Shown: one piece after another, positions 47,456 to 59,476 of the stretch
How the letters are laid out: each line of letters begins with the position of its first letter
How positions within the stretch are numbered: the first letter of the stretch is position 1
Origin: Sternotherus odoratus
Taxonomy: Eukaryota; Chordata; Testudines; Kinosternidae
Assembly (NCBI GenBank): GCA_032164245.1
Contig: JAVMKO010000003.1
Location: 10,240,651 to 10,304,650 of the forward strand
Direction: 5' to 3'
DNA length: 64,000 nucleotides
The notes under the pieces: model-generated
What the model was told of the DNA's origin: nothing
Database searches by the model: none
What the model saw: only the letters and a program-made list of their open reading frames with translations
Position numbers and translations under genes: made by a program

Positions 47456-47907
47456 ACCTATTACACGGTGGAAGCTTCTAAACAAAGCCCAGGACAAGGA
47501 GCGGAGGGGAAGCGTTTCCACCCGACGCACGCAGCGGTGATTGATCGGCGATATGCCTGAGGCGGGCAGGCCGGGGCTCCAGGCTGGCGGGGCCAGAGAT
47601 AATTACAGGGCGCCCCACCGCGGGGTCCCGGGGAGACGCAGGGGGCTGCCCGCGGCGGCGTGGGACTAACTTGTGTTTCCCGAGCTGGGCAGGAGCCTTT
47701 GCACCGACCCTGGGCACCCGGATCTGAAAGCGGCCCGGGCCCGCAGCGAGGGGGGGCGGGACACCGGGCAGGGCACGGCTCGGGGGGGAGATTCCCACAC
47801 GAGGGGGACGTGCCTGGCGGGGAGAGAAGTCGGGGAAAGGAGGAGCCCGGGGGGGGGAGGCTCCGTGGCGGGCGGGGGGAGGGAGCGGGGCCGAGCGGGT
47901 CACTCAC

Positions 47908-47980
47908 CGCCCAGGAAGGTGCCCAGGAAGAGACATTTCTTCTTGTGCCGCATGAGGAAGCTCCACAGGGTGCCCAGCAT
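47908..47980 (-). CDS. PEX3: PEX3 exon 1 (peroxisomal biogenesis factor 3)
   Basis: On minus an ATG at 47980 opens 24 codons plus one base, then donor GTGAGT. The product ([16 protein letters not shown], then LFLGTFLGG) matches the PEX3 N-terminus: short peroxisomal targeting region with the RHKKK basic cluster, then the start of the membrane anchor. Known: PEX3 is the peroxisomal membrane receptor for PEX19 in membrane protein import. No second exon was seen in the 47.9 kb of the window lying downstream on minus, which also holds a CRISP and a SPATA31-like gene. The exon is intact, but the gene is either spread over a very large intron or truncated. Confidence 0.8.
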
Positions 47981-48151
47981 CCTGCCCCCGGCCGCCCCCG
48001 GGCGGTACCGGCCCCGCCGAGAGAGGCCGCCTCAGCCCCACGGGTGCCGCCGGGAGGAGCGGGCGAAGAGATGCCAACACGCCCAGGCAGCCTCCCAGCG
48101 GTGCCGCCGCTGCCCGGCTCCCCCAGAAACAGCCGCGCCGGCCGGCGCGGG

Positions 48152-48196
48152 ATGGAGGCGGCGGCGGAGAGCTGGATGGACCGAGCCCTGAGCATG
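48152..48196 (+). CDS. ADAT2: ADAT2 exon 1 (tRNA adenosine deaminase 2)
   Basis: ATG at 48152, 15 codons (MEAAAESWMDRALSM), donor GTGAGT. It joins in phase 0 to the exon at 50766, giving the continuous ADAT2-like sequence [23 protein letters not shown]2 is the catalytic partner of ADAT3 in changing adenosine 34 to inosine in tRNA anticodons. Confidence 0.8.
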
Positions 48197-48332
48197 GTGA
48201 GTGCGGGGCCGCGGAGAACGGGGGCCAAGCCCAAGCCGGCCAAGCTCCGCCCCCCCCCCCCCCTCTGCCCCGAGCAAAGGCCGGATATTTGTAACCCCCG
48301 GACACCTAGGAGCCCCCCTCGTGCTAGGCGCT

Positions 48333-49056
48333 GGACGGAGCCAGGACACCACCCGGGGCTCTGCCCCACCGAGCTCCCGGGCACCACGAGGGACACCAGG
48401 AGCCAGGACACCCGGAGCCAGGACACCACCCAGGACCCTGCCAAACCGAGCTCCCGGGCACCACCCGGGACACCAGGAGCCAGGACACCACCCAGGGCCC
48501 TGCCCCACCGAGCTCCCGGGCACCACCCGGGACACCAGGAGCCAGGACACCCAGAGCCAGGACACCACCCAGGACCCTGCCCCACCGAGCTCCCGGGCAC
48601 CACCCAGGACACCAGGAGCCAGGACACCACCCAGGGCCCTGCCCCACCGAGCTCCCGGGCACCACCCAGGACACCAGGAGCCAGGACACCCGGAGCCAGG
48701 ACATCACCCAGGACCCTGCCCCACCGAGCTCCCGGGCACCACCCGGGACACCAGGAGCAGGACACCACCCAGGGCCCTGCCCCACCGAGCTCCCGGGCAC
48801 CACCCAGGACACCAGGAGCCAGGACACCCGGAGCCAGGACATCACCCAGGACCCTGCCCCACCGAGCTCCCGGGCACCACCCAGGACACCAGGAGCCAGG
48901 ACACCCGGAGCCAGGACATCACCCGGGGCCCTGCCCCACCGAGCTCCCGGGCACCACCCGGGACACCAGGAGCCAGGACACCACCCGGGACACCAGGAGC
49001 CAGGACACCCGGAGCCAGGACACCATCCGGGGCCCTGCCCCACCGAGCTCCCGGGC
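48333..49056. repeat. GC-rich minisatellite, alternating 62- and 77-bp units
   Basis: About ten units around 'gccccaccgagctcccgggc'. Spacings of 'ctgccccaccgag' are 77, 62, 77, 62, 77, 61, 77, 77 and 104 bp. The 77-bp form adds one 15-bp 'cggagccaggacacc' step to the 62-bp form. It starts about 130 bp after the ADAT2 exon 1 donor. It leaves long open frames in several frames of both strands (up to 485 codons), which are not genes. Confidence 0.92.
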
Positions 49057-49184
49057 TAGTTGGCGCGTGTTAATTTCCCGACACAAGCCTGGCGCGGGCG
49101 GGTTTGCGCCGAGTTAAGGAATGAATCTCTGCAGGAGATGCTGCTGCGCCCCCTTCTAACCGAGTTAAAATAGAGAAGCAAAGA

Positions 49185-49295
49185 GTGTGTGTGTGTGTGT
49201 GTGAATATCTTTTATTGGACCAGCTTCTGCTGGTGGGAGAGACAAGCTTTGGAGTTACACAGCGCTCTTCTTCAGATCTGGGCAAAAAGACACAG
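49185..49295 (-). mobile_element. Relic of a second hammerhead-like tail family
   Basis: On minus: CTGAAGA (49269-49275), an extra A, GAGCGCTGTGTAACTCC, AAAGC, then 'ttgtctctcccaccagcaga'. This is the layout of the PLE tails (CTGANGA, A, helix, GAAA, GC) with a different helix, here decayed. A (TG)n run sits at 49183-49202. Confidence 0.4.
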
Positions 49296-49796
49296 CTGGG
49301 GTTAAACTGGTGCCGCTTGGTGCCTAGACTAGACCTGGGCACCGGGGTGATGGGCTCCAGCACTCAAGGCTTGTCTTCCTAGAGTTGGCTAACTTGAGTT
49401 AAACGGCCAGCCTGTTCACTTGAGGCAAAATAACTAGTGAAGACAGAGAGCTGGACGGCCCAGCAACATTCAGCGGTTTGTAGCAGGACAGCAAATACCC
49501 CATCTAGTTGAAGCTGCAAGGGGAATGTCTGAGTACGGGCACTGGATTTAGTATGTTTACTCACAAGTGACCAAGAGTTAGCACCTCAAGTTTACCCCTC
49601 ATCTACATTATAGCATATAGCTGTATAGCTGTAATAGCTACTATACAGCTACACTAGAGAGTTCAGAGTGGCCCAGCTATGTGGGTACAGTTAAGGTCAC
49701 CCTTATCGAGATTCCCCTTCTGGATTTTACACATCAGGATGTGGACATAAACTGCAAGCAAAGTGTGTGGGTTAGTGTCTCCTGGACTAGGGAGGT

Positions 49797-49819
49797 AACA
49801 AAGAGTCCTGTGGCACCTG
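49797..49819 (-). mobile_element. 23-bp tail-only PLE insertion with 14-bp target duplication
   Basis: The 14 bases TGGACTAGGGAGGT occur at 49783-49796 and 49820-49833. Between them are 23 bases (aacaaagagtcctgtggcac plus ctg) equal to the extreme 3' end of the PLE tail on minus. An extremely 5'-truncated retroinsertion. Confidence 0.75.
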
Positions 49820-50699
49820 TGGACTAGGGAGGTGTCAGGTGCAGTTTTCTGCAATAGGCTGTCCCTCCGTGCCTGAAGAAGATTCACCCAAAGGACAGCA
49901 GGCACGAGTATAACCATCTGCCTGTCTTCATGCATTGTATACTGGGTGAGAGCCATAGTAGCCACACCAGAGGATGTTTGAATACATTCAATCAGTCACT
50001 CATCACACTCCTATCCTGATCAGCACTCCCCCATTTGTGGTTATACTGGCTTCACGGAAGGTGTATGTGTTGCTGTTTGCACAAGATTTTTGCCACAAGG
50101 TTTCCTGGGCTGAATCAGGCCCTTTATTTAAAACAAAGACATAACATATCTCATATCTTATTGGAATAGGATTCCCATATGTCCTGGTTCTCCCGGACAT
50201 AGTCTCTCTTTTGAGTTTTCTTTCTCTCTCTGTGGATTTTTCTAATAACAGGAAATGTCCAGAGTTTTAGCAGAGCAGACAAGTTGCAGCTCAGAAGGAG
50301 CTCTGGTTGGTCCCTCCCTTGCATCTGCAGCTGATTGGTTCATTCCCCTGCCCTGCAGCCACAATTGCCAGATCCTGCACACCTAGGCCCCAGCTCCCAT
50401 CCCTGGGGAGAAGGTCCTGTGGGGAGACACTGACTGATGGCTGCTGCTGCATCCTGGGCTTGTGCCAGCCACGCAGCCACTGTGACAGGGAATATCACGG
50501 CCCCCCACTTCCAGTGAGTACTTCCGCTGTAGGTACCCGCTCCAGCACCCCCAACTGTACCCCTCCCCCTCTGGCAGTGTCTTCCTTCTGGTAACCTGCA
50601 ATATGGTAAACCTATACTGGAAATACAGAAAGATCTTTTGTGACAGCGTGTAACTTTGCCATCAAGTGTACAATGTATACAAACGCAAACAGGCATTAG

Positions 50700-50870
<171 letters not shown>

Positions 50871-50879
50871 GTAAGTCAC

Positions 50880-53800
50880 AAAAAAAGCCCTATCGAAAAG
50901 TACACACTACGTGCAATGGGAATTTCACTATTGACCTCAGTGGGCTCAGCTTTCCCCCCAGATGTGCATATTTTGTTTTCGTTTCATACATGTTTCAAAT
51001 TTCTATCTCCGCACACCTAACCTCCTTTTTCAGTAAATCAGCCCTTCTGGGATTTTGTTTTTGTTTTTGCTATCACTTTTTGCATGTTTATTTTTCAGTG
51101 CATGGTCTAGTTATTTCAATAGGCTTTTGCTATCACCTGGGACATGTAGTGTACTTACTGATTGTAATTTATGTGTGTGACGGATTTCAGAAGTTTCCAA
51201 TTATCTAATTATCTCTAGATGGAGCTATTTATGACAAGAAATAAACAAAAATCAGAAAAGAAAGTTGATATACACAGCTATAACATGGCTATATACAAAT
51301 ATATATATATTGTACCTTATGTGTTGTAGTGAATCATATTTACATTTAAAGCAGCAACCAAATTTCCTGTGACTACTGGACACTGAAGATAATGCATTAT
51401 AATGTAGATGACTGGTCATTTTTCTTTTTTTCTGTATATTTGTGGACAAAATAAATTATGCCGGAGAGCCTTGATAATTCACACTAATGACTGGGAGATA
51501 ATGACAAATAATTGATTTTTTTAATTTAGTATTTAAATGAACAAAACAGTGATATCACTTTGCAAAATGTAATTGGACAAGTGTAGTTGCCTTTTATTCA
51601 CTTACAATAATACTTCATAGGATTGATGGTAGTGTGTTTTCTCAAAAAATAGTTTTAGTAATACGAGATCTAATGCTACTATTCTTTTATGAAAACTTTC
51701 CAGGGAAGAAAGATAATACTCTGCAGGACTGTTAGTTTTGGTATGCAAGTTATAGGATAGGCATTTTAGCAAAGTTCAACTGGACTGTGTACCCAAATTA
51801 TGTCAATAATAAAGACTTTTGCTATACTGAATTTCTGCTTTCAACATTTAGAACTAATTCTTGTAGTCAGATCTGAGCAGGTGAATCCTAAGCCCGACAG
51901 AGCCCTACAGAAGTCAATGAGGCTCTGCGAAGGTAGAAAGATTTGCCCCAAATGGATCTGATTGCAGGTTCAGGTCCTCAATTTGTATTATGTCTCATCC
52001 AGTCCAAAAATAAAATTTAAAAAGGAGGCTTATAAATTCCGTTTCAAAGAGATGGTGGTAAGTCTCATGACCCGCCTCCATTTGTGTTGGATGATAATGC
52101 ACAACCGTTTTGTAGCAGCGTTGCTTCTCATCTCTAGTTCATGAAAATTAGAAGTGTAGTACATGTTAGGGGTTCAGTTTAAACTCAGTATGACTATTTC
52201 TCCTACCATTGAAATACAGGCACTTCTTGGATAACCTACAACACGTATTTAATCAATACTACACTATTATTTAGAAAATAAAGTGAAGAATCCACTTAGG
52301 GAGAATTTACTGTTATAAGACAGAATGTAACAGTAGAAATGTATCACAAAAAATCAGCAGTAGCACCCCTACTCCTACAGAAAAAAAGTAATGGGAACAT
52401 CAGGCACCCACTTTTCACTTTTTGTGGCTTGAGTTTCAGAAGTGCTGAACACACACCACTTATGTTGAAGTAATTGGGAACTGAGGGTGCTCAGAACTTC
52501 TGAGAATCTGGCCCTTGTTCTTCAGTGACTACAAGCAGTCTGGGTCTTGGATGAAAGATGGTATTAGAGTGACAGTGATTACTGACTAGAAAGTATATAA
52601 GCAGGAAAAGACCAAAATGTCTTCAATATTTCTCTTTGGATTTTCTCACACCATTTTCGGGCATTAGTGGACTAGACACAAAGTGAACCGCTAAGGGCAC
52701 TCAACATCTCAAATTTTTCCAGGAACTGAAATCTAGTTATTCTGCATATCGCCACATATGCTCTAGTTATGTTCCATACACCAATAGCAATATACGTAAA
52801 ACCAGTGAGGCAACCTCTTCTACCAGCATTATCTTAAAATTCTTTATCATCGGGTTCCTCTTTCTTGCTAAGGTTGGGGATGGGAGGAAGGGCCGTATAT
52901 ATTACAGAGTCTTTCATGTTGCCTAGTAGGAGCGTGTATCCAGATTCAGCCTTCCAAGATTGTTAGGCTTGTCATTTCTTGAATTCGTTGGGCAACAGTG
53001 CAATAAATATCTTTGTAAGGCATTCTTTTTAAACAACCTGGCAATAGGTACACAAGACCTAGCCAGCATTGTTTCCCCTCTGTCAGTTCCCACACTTGCC
53101 TGATTGTTCACAATCTTTCCTCATACAACCCTGCTATTTCCTCTGATAATACATGTGGCCCTTCCAAGCAAGAATTTTTGGGGGAATTTGTTTAAGTGCA
53201 AGCATCCCCCTCCCACTAAAATGTTCTCTCTTTAAGATGCTTTGTTACCACATGTAGGCTTCTCCTCTCTATTTATCTCCTGTTTAGTCATGCCAGCATG
53301 TGTCTTTACCCAGAGCATCTTGCAAGTACCATATGTAATCACTAAAAAGGAAATATTTGTTTCCACTCATAAATAACTAATGATGCCCTGAGATAAAACA
53401 GAACTACCAGCTTTAGCCCTCTCACTCTCACTTGTTGATTCTTCTGTAAGATTTTGATTGGTCTTCAGGGCCGGATACTTTGGGGCACTCTATTAATAAC
53501 ATCATAAATTTCTTCCCTAATGACTTCACCTTCAAGTAATGTCTATTCTTCCAACATTTTTTATCACTCTTTTATAACAATAATTATTTTCCTGTTCCAT
53601 TGTTATTGTTTATCTGGTTTTTTCCTTTATATAATAATTAATATGTAGCACAGAAATGCTATGCAAATAGTAATGTCTATATATTGGGTTTATAGAAGAT
53701 TATAAATGGACTCTCATGATGTTATGTGAAAGTGACCATATGCACAACCCATATAAAAATAGGTTTGTTTCAATATACCTGTTTACAAAGTCATATTTTA

Positions 53801-54055
53801 AGGACATGTGTTATTCCACTAACACGGACTCAATCCTCATCTACATCCAGTTTATGGTTGGTGCAGTTGAGTTGGTGTGGGGGCGAGCAGAAGTGGCTCT
53901 ATTTTTGTGCCTCCTGTGATCTTCAGGGCATAAATTAGAGCAGTCAAACAGCGCTGCTCTAAATTCCATTGACTTTAATGGTTTCCTGGAAATAAGTCTG
54001 CTGGCCATGGATTAATGGAGTGCAATGCACTCGCAGGCACTCTCAGTGCCCACAG
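50880..54055. other. ADAT2 intron 2 or intergenic; no gene recognised
   Basis: AT-rich. A palindromic MITE relic near 52435-52510 ('gagtttcagaagtgctgaac' mirrored by 'ctcagaacttctgagaatct'). No ADAT2 exon 3 was seen. Confidence 0.4.
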
Positions 54056-54059
54056 CCTT

Positions 54060-54555
54060 CATAGATTCTTAAGAGTCCAAGGCCAGAAGCGACTGTTGTG
54101 TCAGACTAGATGATCATGGACCATACACTTCCCCAAAATATTTCCTAGAGCATAAATGTTAGGAAAACATCTAATCTGAATTTTAAAAATTGCCAGTGAT
54201 GGAGAATCCACCACGACCCATGGTCAATTGTTCCAATGGTTAATTACCCCTCACTATTAAAAATTTACACCTTATTTCCACTCTGAATTTGTCTAGCTTT
54301 AATCTCCAGCCATCAGATCAAGTTATACTTTTTTCAGCTAGACTGAAGAACCATTATCAATATATGTCTCTATGTAAGTATTTATAGACTGTAATCAGGT
54401 CACTTGACAAGCCTTCTCTTTGTTAATATAAATAAATTGAGCTACTTGAGTCTGTCAACTATGTTTTCTAATCCTTTAATCATTCTCATGGGTCTTCTCT
54501 GAACCCTCTCTGATTTTTCAACATATGGGTGTTGTTCAAGGTTCCAGCTAGAAAT
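54060..54555 (-). mobile_element. CR1 LINE 3' region, antisense
   Basis: 'tcatagattcttaagagtcc', 'attgttccaatggttaatta' and 'gtaatcaggtcacttgaca' are antisense CR1 3' sequence. Confidence 0.8.
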
Positions 54556-54945
54556 ATGCTCCCTTGAAGAGCGGAGGTTGGTCACCTTCAGCCATGGAGA
54601 CAGAATCTTCCCCCTTCACATAGCACACGGTCACTTTCCCTCCTCCCCATCTACAAGTAGGTACGTCCCTCAGCTCAGTGCTGACAAACTAGAGCTGGTC
54701 AAGAATATTTTGATGACCCATTTTTTAAAATTGGAAAATGACAATTCATCACACCTGGAATTTTCCCCAGCAAAGGATTGGGTTGGAAGGTTTCTCAGAT
54801 CCAGGATGAAATTTCTGCTCAGAATCTAAGAGAGAGGCCAGTAACCCAGTAGTTAGAACACTCCCTGAGGTGGCACTTATGAGAAATACATTCTTTTAAA
54901 GTGTAGCAATACCAGCAGCATCACCTTTCTCCTTTTCTCCTGGCC

Positions 54946-55737
54946 AGGCCTTTGCAGAGGGAAGAGGCGCGCCCTGCCCACCGCCGCCTCCTCCTCCCCG
55001 TGGAGTGCCCCGGGCTGGAACAGCCACGAGCCCCCTGCGGGCAGAGCTCACCCGCCCCTCCGGGCTCGCCGCGGCACAGCGCCAGACAATAGGCACCTCA
55101 AGGGGGGGAAAGGCGAGGCTTGGCGCAGGACACTCTTCCTGCCGGGGAGTTGTGTGGGGTAGAGGCGGAAAGGCCTGGCGTGGCGGGGGTGGGAATGGGG
55201 AGCAGCCGCTGCCGCCTCTCGCATTGGAAATTGCATTTCCTCCGCGGGCTTGGCTCGTACTGCCCTGTTACTTCGCTGCTAAGTAACATCCCGCGGGTCC
55301 CTTTTCCCTTAGCCGCTGGGGTAGGGTGCAGCTCAGGACAGTGCGGGGAGAGAGATCGGAGAGCGCTCCGTGGGGGCGGGGGGCCAGCGAGCGGACTGGG
55401 GAGACCCGGGGCCGGGAGCCAACGGCAGCCCAGCGGGGGGAGGCGGGGCAGTCGCGGAGCGCCGAGCCCACCGGAGCCGGCAGCCAGGAGCGACGCTGCG
55501 GCCGCCGCTGGGTCGCACCCCCACCCCAGGTATCTCTGGTAGCCGGTGGGGAGGCCAGGCTGGGCGGGCGGGAAGGGGAGGAGGTTAGGCTGGGGGAGGA
55601 GATTTGGTTGGGTGGCCCGGGTCAGGCAGGGCGGGAAGGAGAATGGGCGGGGTGGGGATGCGGGGGCCCAAAGGATCAGAGTAGGGGGCCCCCAAACGAT
55701 CAGAGTAGGGGGCCCCAAAATTTCTGTCGCCGGCCCT
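54946..55737. mobile_element. GC-rich block present only beside copy B, possible promoter
   Basis: Sequence on both sides is shared with copy A (29701-29775 and from 29998), but the roughly 220 bp between them there is replaced here by about 790 bp of CpG-rich DNA. Its right end, inverted, matches the start of the insert at 31632. A plausible 5' splice donor (CCCCACCCCAG|GTATCT) lies near 55530. Open frames up to 237 codons on both strands are compositional. Either a GC-rich mobile element or a moved promoter/first exon. Confidence 0.45.
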
Positions 55738-56079
55738 GGGGGAGAGACAGACACCTGAGAAAGGGATTCACAGAAGCTGGGGATGAAGAAGACTCCAGGT
55801 TCAAGTCCCACCCTCTAGCTGAGGAGAGAAGAATTTTAATGGTGATCTTCCACCTCTCAGGTGAACGCTATGACCACTGGGCTTTAGGACAGCCTGACGG
55901 GGCTCCCTCAACCACTCCTGTTGAAGCTGTTTCATAGTAGGGGGAACAATTAAAAAATCACTGGTGCAGGGAGACTGGAGACTGGGTTTCCACCCTCCCT
56001 CCATCCTTCCCTCACCCTCTGTAAGCTCCCTTAGAGGAGCCTGATTGGGCTCCACAGCCAACCATGCATCTGCCAAGGA

Positions 56080-57687
56080 AGGCACGACTTAGGTTGTGAG
56101 GCAGGCGATGTTGTTTTTCCACAATTTCTGCCTGTGCACGTCGGCGGAAGCATTCTATGTATAGGTCCAGACTGTCATTTCGACCCTCAGGAGGAGTCCA
56201 TTTGAAGTTCTTCTTCTTGTGCTGCTGGTGGGATGGTGTCTGTGTATCAGTGTGCTGTTCCGTGTTGTCTTGAAAGTATTCCTTGAGTCGGAGACGGCGA
56301 AAGCAGGCTTCCAGATCACTGCAAAATTGTATCATGTTTGTGGGGCTGGTGGGGCAGAATGAGAGTCCTCGAGATAGGACAGACTCTTCTGCCGGGCTGA
56401 GTGTGTAGTTGGATAGATTGACGATATTGCTGGGTGAGGTGGGGGTACCACTGTTGTGGCCCCATGTGGTAGGTAGGATTTTAGATAGTTTGCAGTCCTT
56501 TTTCTTTTGTAGAGAGGTGAAGTGTGTGATGTAGATCTCCTGTCTTATTTTAGTAAAGTCTGTTTGTGTGAAAGGTTGTTTCTTTATGAAGGTCTCCAGG
56601 TTGGAAAGCTCTTTTTTGATGTTTTCCTGTTTGTTGTACAGGATGCTGATCAGATGGTTCCTCAGTTTCTTAGATAGCGTCTGGCATAATCTCTCACTGT
56701 GGTCTGTTCAGTATGTGGATAGCAATGGATTTTTCACCATCAGTCCATGTGGTATGATGTCCATACATTTGCATTTGGAGAGAAAGATTATATCTGTCTG
56801 TACTTGTGCAAGTTTCTTCATGAGGTTGATGGATTTCCACTCCATATGGCTAAATGCAGTGCCTTGCATGATGTCAAGAATCAGAGAGGTAGCCGTGTTA
56901 GTCTGGAATAGCAGAGGTAACAAAGTCCTGTGGCACCTTAAAGACTAACAATAAAGTTTTGAAGAATAAGATTTCGTGGGCTAATACCCACTCCGTCGGA
57001 TGCAAGCAGTGGAAGTGTCCAGGGGCAGGGATAGATAAGTAGGCAAGAACCAGGTAGGAGGTAACAAGGTTAGTCCATTCAGACTGAACCAGCTTGTTAA
57101 CTCAAATCAGGGAGGGTGGGGTATTCTTCTAGCAGCTGAATTGGAGGTGTGAACTCGGAGAGAGGAGAAGCTGTTTTTGTAATTAGCAAGCCATTCAAGA
57201 TCCTTGTTCAATCCTAGATTGATTGTATCAAACTTGCAAACGAACTGCAGCTCTGCAGTTTCTCTTTGCAGTCTGGTCTTGAAGTTTTTTTGCTGCAGTA
57301 TGGTGACTTTTAAATCTGTAATTGTGTGTCCAGGCAGGTTGAAGTGTTCTCCTACAGGTTTTTGTATATTGCCATTCCTGATATCTGATTTGTGTCCATT
57401 TATCCTTTTTCGTAGGGACTGTCCAGTTTGGCCGATGTACATAGCAGAGGGACATTGGTGACTTATAATGGCATATATGACATTGGTAGATGTGCAGTGA
57501 TGGTGTGGCTGATCTGGTTAGGTCCTGTGATGGTGTTGCTGGTGTAGATATTTGGCCAGAGTTGGCATCAAGGTCTGTTGCATGGATTGGTTCCTGAGTT
57601 GGAGTTATTATGGCACGGTGTGCTGTTGCTGGTGAGAATCTGCTTAAGGTTGGCGGGTTGTCTGTGTGCCAGGACTGGCCTTCCGCC
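56080..57687 (-). mobile_element. Penelope-like element pieces, cluster B, minus strand
   Basis: Same minus-strand order as cluster A: linker and GIY-YIG endonuclease (frame 57442-57107), tail with hammerhead-like motif near 56972-57000, then N-terminal coding (FRRLRLKEYFQDNTEQHTD, LDLYIECFRRRAQ). It extends further than cluster A before the junction at about 57688. Confidence 0.8.
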
Positions 57688-59323
57688 ATCATAATTAAAG
57701 AGGCTAATAAAGGAGGTGCTGTTGTCATCATGGACAGGTCAGACTACCAAAAAGAGGCTACCAGACTACTCACCAATACCATTTTCTACAGGCCACTCCC
57801 CTCTGACCCCACTGAGAAATATACTAAGAAACTGCACCATCTACTCAGGACACTCCCTGCACTAACACAGGAACAAATTAACATACCCTTAGAGCCCCGA
57901 CTGGGGTTATTCAATCTGCTACCCAAGAGCCACGAACCCGGAAATCCTGGAAGCCCCATCATCTCGGGCATTGGCACTCTTACTGAAGGACTGTCTGGAT
58001 ATGTGGACCCTCTACTCAGACCCTATGCCACCAGTACCCCAAGCTATCTCCGTGATACCACCGACTTCCTGAGAAAACTACAATGCATTGGTGACCTTCC
58101 AGAAAATACCATCCTAGCCACCATGGATGTAGAGGCTCTCTACACAAACATACCACACCAAGATGGAATACAAGCTGTCCGGAATAGTATCCCCGATGAT
58201 GCCACAGCACAAGTGGTTGCTGAGCTCTGTGACTTTATCCTCACACACAATTATTTCAAATTCAGCCTCCAGACCAGTAGCACTGCTATGGGCACCCGCA
58301 TGGCCCCACAGTATGCCAACATCTTTATGGCTGACCTGGAACAGCACTTCCTCAACTCTCGTCCACTCACACCCCTTCTCTATCTACGCTACATTGATGA
58401 CATCTTCATCATCTGGACCCATGATGGGAAAGAAACTCTGGAAGAATTCCACCATGATTTCAACAGCTTCCACCCCACCATCCACCTCAGTCTGGACCAG
58501 TCTACACAGGAAGTCCACTTCCTAGACACCCTGGTGAAAATTAATGATGGCCAACATCAACACCACCCTATACCGAAAACCTACCGAAAGCTATGCCGAC
58601 CTTCATGCCACCAGCTTCCATCCCGGACATACCACACGATCCATTGTCTACAGCCAAGCACTGAGGTACAATCGTATTTGCTCCAACCCCTCAGACAGAG
58701 ACCAACACCTACAAGATCTTCACCACGCTTTCTCAAAACTTGCCACCAATGTCCCTCTGCTATGTACATCGGCCAAACTGGACAGTTCTTACGAAAAAGG
58801 ATAAATGGACACAAATCAGATATCAGGAATGGCAATATACCAAAACTTGTGGGAGAACACTTCAATCTGCCTGGACACACAATTACAGATTTAAAAGTCA
58901 CCATACTGCAGCAAAAAAACTTCAAGACCAGATTGCAAAGAGAAACTGCAGAGCTGCAGTTCATTTGCAAGTTTGATACAATCAATCTAGGATTGAACAA
59001 GGATCTTGAATGGCTTGCTAATTACAAAAATAGTTTCTCCTCTCTCCGAGTTCACACCTCCAATTCAGCTGCTAGAAGAATACCCCACCCTCCCTGATTT
59101 GAGTTAACAAGCTGGCTCAGCCTGATTGGACTAACCTTGTTACCTCCTACCTGGTTCTTGCCTACTTATCTATCCCTGCCCCTGGACACTTCCACTGCTT
59201 GCATCCGACGAAGTGGGTATTAGCCCACGAAAGCTTATGCTTCAAAACTTTATTGTTAGTCTTTAAGGTGCCACAGGACTCTGTTACTTCTGCAATTCCA
59301 GACTAACACGGCTGCCTCTCTGA
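57688..59323 (+). pseudogene. Penelope-like reverse transcriptase and GIY-YIG remnant, cluster B
   Basis: From 57688 the plus strand encodes IIKEANKGGAVVIMDRSDY, LLPKSHEPGNPGSPIISGIG, TMDVEALYTNIP, MGTRMAPQYANIFMADLEQ and the catalytic YIDDIFIIW, the ordered motifs of a PLE reverse transcriptase. Near 58545-58560 the coding frame shifts (the next part, TTLYRKPTESYADLH, is in another frame). At about 58739 a deletion joins the end of the polymerase region straight to CPSAMYIGQTGQ, removing the Cys-rich linker. The endonuclease frame ends at 59097, and the tail with the hammerhead-like motif (59205-59232) follows. The open frame of 495 codons begins in antisense sequence before 57688, so its first ATG has no meaning. 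Not functional. Confidence 0.85.
59205..59232 (+). ncRNA. Hammerhead-ribozyme-like motif (cluster B tail)
   Basis: CCGACGA, extra A, GTGGG...CCCAC helix, GAAAGC. Same as the 32859 copy except that U4 of the core is C. Confidence 0.4.
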
Positions 59324-59476
59324 TTCTTATACATCAGTCTCTGTGTCCCAGGACAACATGCCATGGTTCTCAGCCACTTTGCCCATGCTTACCAGGCCTG
59401 CTGGATGCTAGGGAGATGGTGGAATTTGTGGGCTCCTTCTGTTAGTGGGCATGCTGCCAGGGTGAGATTCAGTAGT

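Larger units (their letters stand above)
47460..48300. promoter_or_regulatory. CpG-island bidirectional promoter of PEX3 (minus) and ADAT2 (plus)
   Basis: CpG-dense sequence with no TATA box between two divergent first exons whose start codons are 171 bp apart. Head-to-head PEX3 and ADAT2 is known in mammals, which supports both exon calls. Long open frames across the island on both strands are a result of GC content. Confidence 0.75.

Noticed and set aside
47660..49117. Open frames of 485, 435, 290 and 239 codons on both strands
   Set aside because: They run through the CpG island and the 62/77-bp minisatellite; stop-free reading in several frames comes from GC-rich repeats. The real exons (PEX3, ADAT2) use other limits.
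55098..55937. Frames of 237 and 203 codons in the GC-rich block beside copy B
   Set aside because: Open on both strands in CpG-rich DNA, and one runs on into a SINE and duplicated repeat; no recognisable protein.
57610..57687. Start of the 495-codon PLE frame as a true N-terminus
   Set aside because: These codons lie in antisense PLE sequence before the inversion junction; reverse transcriptase homology begins at about 57688.
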